A stretch of DNA of 44,164 nt from an uncultured Marinoscillum sp. (GTDB lineage Bacteria; Bacteroidota; Bacteroidia; Cytophagales; MED-G16), in assembly GCA_902628365.1 (NCBI GenBank), contig CACOMW010000009.1, positions 1 through 44,164 of the forward strand, given 5' to 3'. Position 1 is the first letter of the stretch. Each line of letters opens with the position of its first letter. Both the position numbers and the translations under genes were made by a program. Below the pieces are notes generated by a model that saw only the letters and a list, made by a program, of their open reading frames with translations, had not been told where the DNA came from and searched no databases. Shown piece after piece: positions 33,950 to 42,415 of this stretch.

Positions 33950-35335
33950 TTATAAATTTTTAAGTTCAGAAGATAATCTTTGAAGGCTGTCTTTTGCATC
34001 TCCAAAATACATTTTAGAATTATCTTTAAAAAATAATGGATTTTGCACTCCTGCATAACCAGGATTCATACTTCTTTTTAATACAACAACATTTTTTGAT
34101 TCCCATACTTTTAAAATTGGCATACCAAAAAGTGGGCTTGAACTATCGTCAATTGCATCTGGATTAACTACATCATTTGCACCTACAACTATAGTTACAT
34201 CAGTAGAAGTAAATTTTTCATTAGCTTCATCTAACTCAATGAGTTTAGAATAATCTACGTCTGCTTCTGCCAATAAAACATTCATATGACCAGGCATTCT
34301 TCCTGCTACTGGATGAATTGCATATTTTACTTCAACTTCATTTTTTTCAAGAGTTTCTTGTATTTCTTTGCATATTTTTTGAGCCTGAGCTACAGCTAAA
34401 CCATAACCGGGAACAAAAATCACGCTTGATGAATAAAATAGTTGTACTGCAAAATCTGAGTCTGATATTTCTTTAATTTCACCGTCTTCTGATTTGTTTG
34501 AAGATTTTCCCGATGCTGAAAAACCACCAATTAATACATTTAAAAGAGACCTATTCATTGCCTCACACATGAGGACTGTTAAGATTGTACCAGCTGCACC
34601 TACAAGAATACCACCCAGTAACATTACATTATTACTAAAAATTATTCCAGTTAAAGCAGCAGTAATTCCAGTAAATGAATTAAGTAATGATATTACTACA
34701 GGCATATCAGCACCTCCAATTGGAGCAACAAAGAAGATACCATAAATAAGTGATATTACTAGAACGATTAAAATATAATCAAAAGCAAAACTGTTTACAA
34801 AATACAAATAAGTTAAACTAATAATAGTTATTAGAAGAATAATATTGATTATGTGCTGATAAGGTAAACTAAGTTTTTCTGACCATCTATATCCATCTAA
34901 TTTAGCAAATGCCAACATACTACCCGTAAAAGCAACAGAACCTATAAATAGACTCATTATAAGTGTAATTTGATAAGAAAAAAACATATCAAAATTTGTT
35001 GAAGATGCCTTATAAAGTTCAATGAATGATAATAAAACTGCACTTAAACCACCAAGTCCGTTAAAAATGGAAACCATTTGTGGCATTGATGTCATTTGTA
35101 CATTCTTAGCAATATAAGTACCTATTGATGCTGATAATATTATTGGAACTGCTATCCATATTAAATTATTAAAGGTAGATTGATCTTTAATTTCAAAAAA
35201 TAATGTAGCAAGTATTGCAAAGCCCATGCCCATGGAAGCTAAAAAATTACCTCTTTTTGCAGATTCCGGATTACTTTGAAGCCGTAGTCCCCAGACTAAA
35301 GAAAGAGCAGCTAATAAGAAAACCAAATTAAACAT
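33950..35335 (-). CDS. pntB: NAD(P) transhydrogenase subunit beta
   Basis: A 461-residue PntB: nine or so membrane segments (about 1-265) forming half of the proton channel, then the NADP(H)-binding domain III (about 285-461). Family features include GGLSAVLLSFIELY, VAPIGGADMPVVISLLNS, GAAGTILTVLMCEAMNRSL, VPGYGLAVAQAQ, HPVAGRMPGHMNVLLAEA and VVGANDVVNPDA. The enzyme couples hydride transfer from NADH to NADP+ with proton entry and supplies NADPH. Length is normal. It follows pntAB with one base between, the last gene of a tight pntAA-pntAB-pntB set. Confidence 0.96.
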   Translation of the reverse strand: MFNLVFLLAALSLVWGLRLQSNPESAKRGNFLASMGMGFAILATLFFEIKDQSTFNNLIWIAVPIILSASIGTYIAKNVQMTSMPQMVSIFNGLGGLSAVLLSFIELYKASSTNFDMFFSYQITLIMSLFIGSVAFTGSMLAFAKLDGYRWSEKLSLPYQHIINIILLITIISLTYLYFVNSFAFDYILIVLVISLIYGIFFVAPIGGADMPVVISLLNSFTGITAALTGIIFSNNVMLLGGILVGAAGTILTVLMCEAMNRSLLNVLIGGFSASGKSSNKSEDGEIKEISDSDFAVQLFYSSSVIFVPGYGLAVAQAQKICKEIQETLEKNEVEVKYAIHPVAGRMPGHMNVLLAEADVDYSKLIELDEANEKFTSTDVTIVVGANDVVNPDAIDDSSSPLFGMPILKVWESKNVVVLKRSMNPGYAGVQNPLFFKDNSKMYFGDAKDSLQRLSSELKNL

Positions 35336-35336
35336 A

Positions 35337-35651
35337 TTATTTTTTCTTCTTTTTCTTGAACATACCTAACATTCGATCGGTTACTATAAAACCACCAAAA
35401 ACATTAATTGAACCAACAAATAATGCTAAAGATGCTGGAATCAAAATTGTCAAATTAGATGGATCAGTTTGTCTAATTAATATAATGGCACCTAAAACTA
35501 CAATTCCACTAATAGCATTAGCTCCAGACATTAAAGGAGTATGAAGTATAGTAGGAACTTTAGATATTACTTCAAAACCTAATATTATTGTAAACAACAA
35601 TAAATAAATAAATATTTCATTTTCAGTGACATAATTGAATATAGCTTCCAT
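35337..35651 (-). CDS. pntAB: NAD(P) transhydrogenase subunit alpha, membrane part
   Basis: A 104-residue membrane protein with three to four hydrophobic segments, equal to the C-terminal membrane portion of E. coli PntA made as a separate subunit. LGFEVISKVPTILHTPLMSGANAISG is the conserved phrase (residues about 20-45), followed by GSINVFGGFIVTDRMLGMF and a Lys-rich tail. It starts directly after the pntAA stop (TAAATG), so translation is coupled. Confidence 0.95.
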   Translation of the reverse strand: MEAIFNYVTENEIFIYLLLFTIILGFEVISKVPTILHTPLMSGANAISGIVVLGAIILIRQTDPSNLTILIPASLALFVGSINVFGGFIVTDRMLGMFKKKKKK

Positions 35652-36740
35652 TTAACTAAATTTTATTTTTTTTGTAATATAACATTGACTAAATATTTCA
35701 TCTTCATAATTATCAACGATTTTGTTATCATTAATAATGTATTCCAAAAAATTATAAACATTATTGGAGAATAGATTACTTGAATCTTGCGAAAGTTCAG
35801 CTGACAAATATGAATTTCCAACAATTTTAATATCATTATATATTATCATCTTACCATCTTGTGTCATCTCACAATTACCCCCAGATGCTGAAGCAAGATC
35901 AATTATTACAGAACCTGGTTTCATTTTGTCAACTACAGTTTTAGGAATTAAAATCGGCGATTTACCACCTAAAACTTGAGCAGTGGAAATTACAACATCT
36001 GCTAATTCTAATTTTTTGGAAACTTCTTTTTTTTGTCTTTCTAAATATTCTTTAGTTTGCTTTACAGCATATCCACCAGCTGATGAATCTTCAACAGCTC
36101 CCTCAACTTCAATAAATCTTGCTCCTAAACTTAATACTTCTTCTCTTGCTGCAGATCTAGGATCAGAAGCTTCAACTATAGCACCCAATCTTTTTGCAGT
36201 AGCTATAGCTTGAAGACCAGCAACACCAGCACCTAAAACTACAACTTTTGCAGGTTTTATGCTTCCTGCAGCTGTAATAATCATAGGAAACATTCTAGGA
36301 AGTAATTCTGCAGCTTTGATAACTGCTTTATAACCAGATAAATTAGCCTGAGATGATAATATATCCATACTTTGAGCTATCGTGGTTCTAGGAATTATTC
36401 CAAGATCAAATGAATAAATATTATTTTTTTCTAAAACTAGCAAATAGTTATCCTTATTTACTGAATTAAAGTTACTGAGGTATATTTTTTTGGAAAAATT
36501 AGAGTTTATTTTATTTAATTCAATAGGATTAATTGAAATTAAGAGCTCAGAATTCTTTAATAAATCTGAATAGCTTACAACTTTTACATATTCTTTATAA
36601 TCAGAGTTTTTAAAATTACTAAGATCACCTGCCCCAGATTCTAAGAATAAATCATGACCAGATTTTTTAAATTTTTTTGCAACTTCTGGAGTTAGGGATA
36701 CTCTTGTATCATTAGCCTCCTTTATAAATCCTATTTTCAA
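35652..36740 (-). CDS. pntAA: NAD(P) transhydrogenase subunit alpha, NAD-binding part (TTG start)
   Basis: A 362-residue soluble domain I that binds NAD(H). It starts MKIGFIKEANDTRVSLTPE, has the RQD loop in PRTTIAQSMDILSSQA (Arg118, Gln123, Asp126, spaced as in known enzymes), GAGVAGLQAIATAKRLGA for nucleotide binding, and EASDPRSAAREEV. It is a little shorter than the usual 370-390. The start codon is TTG at 36740-36738: no in-frame ATG lies near, the protein begins exactly as family members do, and AAGG stands 5 bases before it. Preceded 35 bases upstream by the YwaF-like gene on the same strand. Confidence 0.93.
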   Translation of the reverse strand: MKIGFIKEANDTRVSLTPEVAKKFKKSGHDLFLESGAGDLSNFKNSDYKEYVKVVSYSDLLKNSELLISINPIELNKINSNFSKKIYLSNFNSVNKDNYLLVLEKNNIYSFDLGIIPRTTIAQSMDILSSQANLSGYKAVIKAAELLPRMFPMIITAAGSIKPAKVVVLGAGVAGLQAIATAKRLGAIVEASDPRSAAREEVLSLGARFIEVEGAVEDSSAGGYAVKQTKEYLERQKKEVSKKLELADVVISTAQVLGGKSPILIPKTVVDKMKPGSVIIDLASASGGNCEMTQDGKMIIYNDIKIVGNSYLSAELSQDSSNLFSNNVYNFLEYIINDNKIVDNYEDEIFSQCYITKKIKFS

Positions 36741-36775
36741 TTTAGCCTTATCAAATTTAATTAGTAATTTATAAT

Positions 36776-37471
36776 TTAGTTTTTAAAAATTCTAGAATTG
36801 AATATTAAATAAGTTATATAAACTAATAATAATACAAAAATTTCCCATTTAAAAATATAATAAGGCCAAATACCAGTAGCCAATGGATGATTAACATTTG
36901 GTGGTTTTAATAAATACATATAATTAGAACCTAATAAAAAATTTATAGGCATAACAATTACCACTAATAAATTCAAAAAAAGAAAAGATTTTAACCAAGA
37001 GTATTTAGTTAATTTCATTTTTAATATAAAAAAAAGATAAAGAGGAAATAATACTATAGTTGAATGAACATAATAATAGTCAAAATAAAAAAACTTTACA
37101 CCTGTATAATCATCTATCAAAGGAGTAATTAATGCTTGTATACCACCTAAAAATCCAAAATAAAATAATATATCGAATAAAAGCTGATTTTTTGGAACAA
37201 ATAAAATAATACAACAGATCAATTGGGAGATATAGCAAAGTTGTAAAGGGAGTCTTTTTTCAACAAACCACGTCCCATAATAGAAATGAAAAAAGTTATA
37301 TAATAATAAAAATATTACTAAAGAATAGGAAATAAACTTAGCAAAAAGAAGTTTTTTTTTATTATTTAATTTTAATCCAATAAATAGCACTATCGATATG
37401 TATAATAATGATAAAATAGAATTTATAATCCATTCAATAGATAAAACTTCTATAACATAATCCTCTCCCAT
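36776..37471 (-). CDS. YwaF/TIGR02206-like integral membrane protein
   Basis: A 231-residue membrane protein with about seven hydrophobic segments. Diagnostic phrases of the YwaF (TIGR02206) family are RLPLQLCYISQL (about 74-85), LGGIQALITPL, an HST motif in YYYVHSTIVLFPLYL, GSNYMYLLKPPNVNHPL (about 181-197) and GIWPYYIFKWE. Function of the family is unknown. It lies 5 bases after the symporter gene and 35 before pntAA. Confidence 0.8.
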   Translation of the reverse strand: MGEDYVIEVLSIEWIINSILSLLYISIVLFIGLKLNNKKKLLFAKFISYSLVIFLLLYNFFHFYYGTWFVEKRLPLQLCYISQLICCIILFVPKNQLLFDILFYFGFLGGIQALITPLIDDYTGVKFFYFDYYYVHSTIVLFPLYLFFILKMKLTKYSWLKSFLFLNLLVVIVMPINFLLGSNYMYLLKPPNVNHPLATGIWPYYIFKWEIFVLLLVYITYLIFNSRIFKN

Positions 37472-37476
37472 TCAAA

Positions 37477-39258
37477 CTAATAGTTAGAATTTAATTGAAA
37501 ATTCCTAATAAATAATAATATAGAGATTACAACAATAAAAAATAAAATTAAGGAAGCAATAAAGTTAGAATATATTATAAAACCAATCAAAAATAAACTG
37601 CAATAAATAATAACTATTCCCAATAGCATTGAAATAAAATTTGGAATAAAAGAACCTTTTTGTCTTTTTACATTTATATTATTCTGTTTTGCAAGCTTTA
37701 AAAATCCATTCCAACCAATTCCTTTAGGTTTTACTAAATTATAAAAATCTGAAAGTATAATTAGGTTTGTTGGTTTTGTAAGATAAGTTACTATTAACCA
37801 TGAAAATGTTGTTATAAATACTCCAATAATTAATTGTTCATCAGTATTAAATTTAAAAGAAAATATTAAGTCATGAATAAATTCAAAATATAATGCTATC
37901 AAAAATGAAACTATCATACCAGTTATTTCAGTATATGCATTAATTCTCCACCAAAACCATCTAAGAATAAAAATTAAACCTGTTCCTGCTCCAATCTGTA
38001 ATAATATTTTAAACGCTGATAATGCAGAATCTAAAAACAAGGCAATAATTGAAGAAATTATCATCAATAAAACAGTTGAAACCTTTCCAACATTTACAAT
38101 CTGATTTTCGGTAGCATCCTTATTTATAAATCTATTATAAAAATCTAAGGTTAAATATGATGACCCCCAATTTAAATGAGATGATAAAGTACTCATTAGA
38201 GCTGCAATTAATGATGCAAGCATTAGACCTAAAAGACCTGATGGAAGATTGGAAAGCATAGCAGGATAAGCTAAATCATGTCCTATTACATTTAAATCAA
38301 CATGAGAAAAAGATTTAGAAATATCATCTAATTCAGGAAAAACTATTAATGAAGACAAAGCAATTAAAATCCAAGGCCATGGTCGTAAAGCATAGTGAAA
38401 TACATTAAATAATAAAGTAGCTTTTAAAGCATGATTTTCATTTTTAGCTGATAACATTCTTTGAGCTATGTACCCCCCTCCTCCTGGTTCTGAACCTGGA
38501 TACCATACACTCCACCATTGAACAGCTATAGGAATAATAAAAAGAGAAAAAAATGATTTATAATCATTAATATTAGGAAAAAAATTTAATTTATTTTCAA
38601 CATTAGAATGTGTTATTAATGAATTTAAACCACCAATTTCATCCATAGAAACAATATAAATACATGCCCAAATTGAACCTATCATTGCAAGAATAAATTG
38701 TATAAAATCTGTAAAGATGACACTTCTAAGTCCACCCAATGTTGAGTAAATAACTGTAAAAATAGAAGTAAAAAAAACACATTCAACTGGGGATAAATCT
38801 AATAACAAACCCCCTATTTTGATACCAGCTAAACTAACAGATGCCATAATTATAACGTTAAAAAAGAGACCCAGATAAATAGCTCGGAATGCTCTTAGAA
38901 AAGCTGCTTCCTTTCCACTATATCTTTTTTCATAAAATTCTAAATCTGTTAGTACTTTAGATCTTCTCCAAAGTTTTGCATAAAAAAAAACAGTCATCAT
39001 TCCTGTCAGTGAAAATGCCCACCATTGCCAATTTCCAGCAATTCCATCTTTTCTTACAATTTCAGTTACTAAATTTGGAGTATCAGCTGAAAATGTTGTA
39101 GCAACCATAGAAATACCTAATAGCCACCATGGAAGTTTTCTTCCGGATAAAAAATATTCTTTAGAATTCTCTGAGCTTTTTTTAGATACTATTAACCCTA
39201 AAAAAAGAATTATTAAAGTAAAAAAACAAACAATTATCCAATCAAAAAATGATAACAT
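37477..39258 (-). CDS. Sodium:solute symporter family (SSS) transporter
   Basis: A 593-residue transporter with about thirteen membrane segments. FLSGRKLPWWLLGISMVATTFSADTPN (about 37-63) is the SSS signature near helix 1, followed by ADTPNLVTEIVRKDG, VIYSTLGGLRSVIFTDFIQF (about 169-188), a GGGGYIAQRMLSAKNE loop, and ALMSTLSSHLNWGSSYLTLDFY (about 338-359), which carries the Ser-Thr-Leu-Ser region linked to sodium binding. Substrate not readable; near sulfatases and glycosidases, a sugar is a reasonable guess. The ATG at 39258 was used; a TTG just before it was not. First gene of a long - strand run to 32401. Confidence 0.9.
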   Translation of the reverse strand: MLSFFDWIIVCFFTLIILFLGLIVSKKSSENSKEYFLSGRKLPWWLLGISMVATTFSADTPNLVTEIVRKDGIAGNWQWWAFSLTGMMTVFFYAKLWRRSKVLTDLEFYEKRYSGKEAAFLRAFRAIYLGLFFNVIIMASVSLAGIKIGGLLLDLSPVECVFFTSIFTVIYSTLGGLRSVIFTDFIQFILAMIGSIWACIYIVSMDEIGGLNSLITHSNVENKLNFFPNINDYKSFFSLFIIPIAVQWWSVWYPGSEPGGGGYIAQRMLSAKNENHALKATLLFNVFHYALRPWPWILIALSSLIVFPELDDISKSFSHVDLNVIGHDLAYPAMLSNLPSGLLGLMLASLIAALMSTLSSHLNWGSSYLTLDFYNRFINKDATENQIVNVGKVSTVLLMIISSIIALFLDSALSAFKILLQIGAGTGLIFILRWFWWRINAYTEITGMIVSFLIALYFEFIHDLIFSFKFNTDEQLIIGVFITTFSWLIVTYLTKPTNLIILSDFYNLVKPKGIGWNGFLKLAKQNNINVKRQKGSFIPNFISMLLGIVIIYCSLFLIGFIIYSNFIASLILFFIVVISILLFIRNFQLNSNY

Positions 39259-39329
39259 CAATATTTTTTAAATTGATTTTTTTTTAAAAATATTAAATAA
39301 TACCAAATAAATTATCAAATTAATTTCTA

Positions 39330-39337
39330 TAATTTTG
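39330..39337 (+). promoter_or_regulatory. -7 promoter element for the Cys-rich lipoprotein/nucleotide-sugar gene run
   Basis: TAATTTTG, a perfect TAnnTTTG, 16 bases before the ATG at 39354; predicted transcription start near 39343. No TTG -33 box at the usual distance. Confidence 0.45.
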
Positions 39338-39353
39338 AATATTAATATCTAAA

Positions 39354-39836
39354 ATGAAGTTTATAAACATATTACTTATTATTTTTCTCTGGAATACAAC
39401 ATATCGTTGTAAAAAAGATGAGCTTACTATTGATTGTAATGAAGCTGCTAAAAAAATGATAGGAACTTGGACTGGAAGTCAATCAAATAATGCAAAAACT
39501 TTTAGTGATTCTTTTACTTTAAAAGTTACATCATCAGATGGGTGTACTTTTTTTGGTGAAACATCTTATTCTCAGTCAATTACTACATTTTCTGTTGTTG
39601 GAACGATAGATGAATATGGTTGGATTAAGTTTTCAGAAAACTTTTACGTTGTAGATGGTGGAGAATATTCAAATTGTTTAGGATCTGGTTGGAGTAGCCC
39701 ATGTAGATCAATTAGATGGAGACCAGGGGCTGTTTTTGATGAAGTTAGATTTAATGAAGAAACTATTTCTGGGGAGTGGAATATTTCTTGTTGGAGATGT
39801 GAATTGAATGGTGGCTTCACATTATTTAAAGAGTAA
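39354..39836 (+). CDS. Cys-rich lipoprotein, paralog A
   Basis: A 160-residue protein with a signal sequence and Cys19 in TTYRCKKDELT. Arg directly before the Cys departs from the usual lipobox, which has Gly, Ala or Ser there, yet CKKDE is a typical Bacteroidota lipoprotein start. The mature part has MIGTWTGSQ (a G-x-W motif as in lipocalin-like barrels), FTLKVTSSDGCTFFGETSY, and GTIDEYGWIKFSE. Cys28, Cys64, Cys108 and Cys117 have counterparts in the next gene and may form two disulfides; Cys146 and Cys149 are extra. No known family recognised. A close paralog follows 100 bases downstream. Confidence 0.65.
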   Translation: MKFINILLIIFLWNTTYRCKKDELTIDCNEAAKKMIGTWTGSQSNNAKTFSDSFTLKVTSSDGCTFFGETSYSQSITTFSVVGTIDEYGWIKFSENFYVVDGGEYSNCLGSGWSSPCRSIRWRPGAVFDEVRFNEETISGEWNISCWRCELNGGFTLFKE

Positions 39837-39939
39837 GTACCTATTATTTTATCTTAAAAAAATATTATTTTCGCATAATAATTTAAATAAGATTATTTAA
39901 TAATTAAACTTATTAAAAATTTTTTCGTTTATTTCGATG

Positions 39940-40413
39940 ATGAAATTATTTAATTTTCTACTTATAATATTACTTTGGAATACAACCTATCGCTGTAAAA
40001 AAGATGAGCTTACCATAGATTGTACAGATGCCTGTAATAAAATGATTGGTACTTGGAAAGGTAATCAGTATTCAAATTACGGAGGTTTTAGTGAACAATT
40101 TACTTTAAAAATTACTTCATCTGATGGATGTAATTTTTATGGCGAAACTTCATATACAAATTCTACCTCCACTTTTTATGTTTCTGGTAAGATTGATGAA
40201 TATGGATGGATAAAATTTTCTGAAACAAAATTTATTGAAAATGGTGGTGAATATGATGATTGTTTAGCAACTAATTCATCATGGTGGCGCTGTAGAAGCG
40301 TGAGGTATAGAACAGGAGCAGAATTTGAAGATGCAAGATTTAAAGAAGACTCTTTTTCAGGAAAATGGAACCTATCTGGCTTTTCTGGTGGATATGACTT
40401 AAAAAAAGAGTAA
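39940..40413 (+). CDS. Cys-rich lipoprotein, paralog B
   Basis: A 157-residue duplicate of the preceding gene: the same TTYRCKKDELTIDC around Cys19 and Cys28, MIGTWKG, FTLKITSSDGCNFYGETSY, and KIDEYGWIKFSE. The bases coding NTTYRCKKDEL are almost identical in both copies, so the duplication is fairly recent or kept alike by conversion. Cys28, Cys64, Cys108 and Cys118 match paralog A; Cys32 is new, and the C-terminal Cys pair is lost. ATG at 39937 and 39940 are both possible; the second matches the start of paralog A. The nucleotidyltransferase gene begins 4 bases after its stop. Confidence 0.65.
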   Translation: MKLFNFLLIILLWNTTYRCKKDELTIDCTDACNKMIGTWKGNQYSNYGGFSEQFTLKITSSDGCNFYGETSYTNSTSTFYVSGKIDEYGWIKFSETKFIENGGEYDDCLATNSSWWRCRSVRYRTGAEFEDARFKEDSFSGKWNLSGFSGGYDLKKE

Positions 40414-40417
40414 ATAA

Positions 40418-41326
40418 ATGGAGCCATCACTTTTAATTTTAGCTGGAGGTCTTGGTAGTAGATATGGTGGATTGAAACAAGTTGACGGATTTGGTCCAAA
40501 TAAAGAAGCTATCTTAGATTATTCAATATTCGATGCTATGAGGGGAGGGTTCAAAAAATTTATCATACTAACAACCGAAGAGCTTACTAAATATTTTGAA
40601 AAAAAATATATACCGATTTTTAAAAAGTTTGAAAATGTACGATATGACATTGTACCTCAACCTATGAATTATGGATTAGGCAATCACAATTTACCATCGA
40701 ATAGAATTAAACCGTGGGGAACAGGTCATGCTGTAATTTGTTGTGAAAATGTTATAAAAGAACCCTTTGCAACTATTAATGCCGATGATTTTTATGGACT
40801 TGGCGGATACAAGCAAATGTATGATATGCTAATAAATATTGAAGACTCCAATTTAAGTGCATGTATTGTTTCATATTTAATAAAAAATACTCTTTCAAAA
40901 AATGGAGAAGTTTCAAGAGGTGTATGCAATGTTGATGAAAAATTTTTAAAAGGAATAAAAGAAACTCATAAAATAAAGCTAGATGAAAATGATAATAAAA
41001 TATATGGATTGCAAAACGAAACTGATAAAATTCAAATTGATCAAAATCAACAAGTTTCTATGAATTTATTTGGTTTTAGAAAGTCTTTTGTAAGTCATTT
41101 AAAAAATGAATTCGAGAATTTTTTAAATTCAAATATTAATCATTTAACAAAGGAATTCCTACTTCCTGAAATTCTAAATTCCTTAATAGATGAAAATAAA
41201 AAAATTTATGTAAATAATGTTAACGAAGAATGGTTTGGTATTACTTTTAAGGAGGATAAACCAGAAGTAATTCAAAAAATAAATAGACTTATAAAAGAAA
41301 ATAAATACCCTGTTTCATTATGGTGA
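40418..41326 (+). CDS. Sugar-phosphate nucleotidyltransferase
   Basis: A 302-residue NTP-transferase family protein that should join a sugar 1-phosphate to a nucleotide, giving an NDP-sugar and pyrophosphate. Residues 8-20 (LAGGLGSRYGGLK) form the nucleotide-binding loop, with Arg15 and Lys20 as expected catalytic residues. WGTGHA (100-105) and INADDFYG with Asp123/Asp124 supply base contact and metal binding. It is cytosolic, without signal peptide. The exact sugar cannot be told; placed 15 bases before galE, UDP-glucose, UDP-galactose or a UDP-hexosamine are the natural candidates. Confidence 0.85.
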   Translation: MEPSLLILAGGLGSRYGGLKQVDGFGPNKEAILDYSIFDAMRGGFKKFIILTTEELTKYFEKKYIPIFKKFENVRYDIVPQPMNYGLGNHNLPSNRIKPWGTGHAVICCENVIKEPFATINADDFYGLGGYKQMYDMLINIEDSNLSACIVSYLIKNTLSKNGEVSRGVCNVDEKFLKGIKETHKIKLDENDNKIYGLQNETDKIQIDQNQQVSMNLFGFRKSFVSHLKNEFENFLNSNINHLTKEFLLPEILNSLIDENKKIYVNNVNEEWFGITFKEDKPEVIQKINRLIKENKYPVSLW

Positions 41327-41341
41327 ACAAAATTATTTAAC

Positions 41342-42370
41342 TTGAAAAAAATTCTCATAACTGGCGGATTAGGTTATATAGGATCTCATACATCAGTTTT
41401 ACTTCTTGAAAAAAACTATGAAATAATTATAATTGATAACCTAAGCAATACTGAAATAAATGTATTAGAATCTATCCATTCTATAACATCAAAAAAACCT
41501 GAATTTTTCAATTGTGATATAACTAATTATAAAAAATTATATTACATATTCAAAAAAAATAATATTGATTGTGTAATCCATTTTGCAGCATTAAAATCTG
41601 TATCCGAATCGGTACAATATCCAGAAAAATATTTTTACAATAATATTGAAGGAATCAAAACATTATTAAAATGTTGTAAAAAATTTAATGTAAACAATTT
41701 TATATTTTCTTCATCTTGTACAGTATATGGTACACCAAAAAATTTGCCAGTTAATGAATCTATGCCCTTTGGTAAACCAAGTTCTCCATACGGTGAAACA
41801 AAAATAAAATCAGAAGAAATCTTATTAAAATTTTGTGAAAAAAATAAATATTTTAAAAATATTTCACTCAGATATTTTAACCCAGTGGGTGCGCACAATA
41901 GTAATTTAATTGGGGAAAGTCCTAAAGGAATTCCAAATAATTTAGTTCCATCTATTGTGCAAAGTTGTTTTAGTAAAAACATTAAATTTAAAGTATATGG
42001 TAATGATTATAATACTAAAGACGGAACAGCAATAAGGGATTATATTCATATAGAAGACCTATCAAAAGCTCATATAATGGCATATGAATACATCAAAAAT
42101 TCAAAAAATAATTATGAGATTTTTAATATTGGAACTGGAAGAGGTTATTCAGTTATTGAAGTTATCAATATGTTTGAAAAAATTTCTGGTAAAAAATTAA
42201 ATTATAAGTTTGCAAAAAGAAGGAAAGGAGATATAAAAGAAATTTACGCAGATACTACTAAAGCAAATAGAATATTAAAATGGAAAGCTAAATTTAATCT
42301 AAAAAATATGTTAGAATCCGCATGGTCATGGGAACTCAAAACAAATAGCAATCAAAAAGCTTTGAAATAA
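41342..42370 (+). CDS. galE: UDP-glucose 4-epimerase (TTG start)
   Basis: A 342-residue short-chain dehydrogenase/reductase that interconverts UDP-glucose and UDP-galactose with tightly bound NAD+. TGGLGYIG (7-14) binds NAD. Ser125 in FSSSCTVYG, Tyr150 and Lys154 in SPYGETKIKSEE form the catalytic set at the E. coli positions shifted by one. DGTAIRDYIHIEDLSKAH and FNIGTGRGYSVIEV are standard GalE phrases. The protein starts at TTG: MKKILITGG is the normal GalE N-terminus, and no ATG lies nearby. It is 15 bases after the nucleotidyltransferase gene and probably co-transcribed. Confidence 0.95.
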   Translation: MKKILITGGLGYIGSHTSVLLLEKNYEIIIIDNLSNTEINVLESIHSITSKKPEFFNCDITNYKKLYYIFKKNNIDCVIHFAALKSVSESVQYPEKYFYNNIEGIKTLLKCCKKFNVNNFIFSSSCTVYGTPKNLPVNESMPFGKPSSPYGETKIKSEEILLKFCEKNKYFKNISLRYFNPVGAHNSNLIGESPKGIPNNLVPSIVQSCFSKNIKFKVYGNDYNTKDGTAIRDYIHIEDLSKAHIMAYEYIKNSKNNYEIFNIGTGRGYSVIEVINMFEKISGKKLNYKFAKRRKGDIKEIYADTTKANRILKWKAKFNLKNMLESAWSWELKTNSNQKALK

Positions 42371-42415
42371 TTAAATTAATCCTAATATTTAATTTTTAAT
42401 TTAAAATCATAAAAA

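Noticed and set aside
40176-40499. 107-codon frame on the - strand across the lipoprotein/nucleotidyltransferase junction
   Set aside because: Overlaps two better supported genes on the + strand and shows no recognisable protein.
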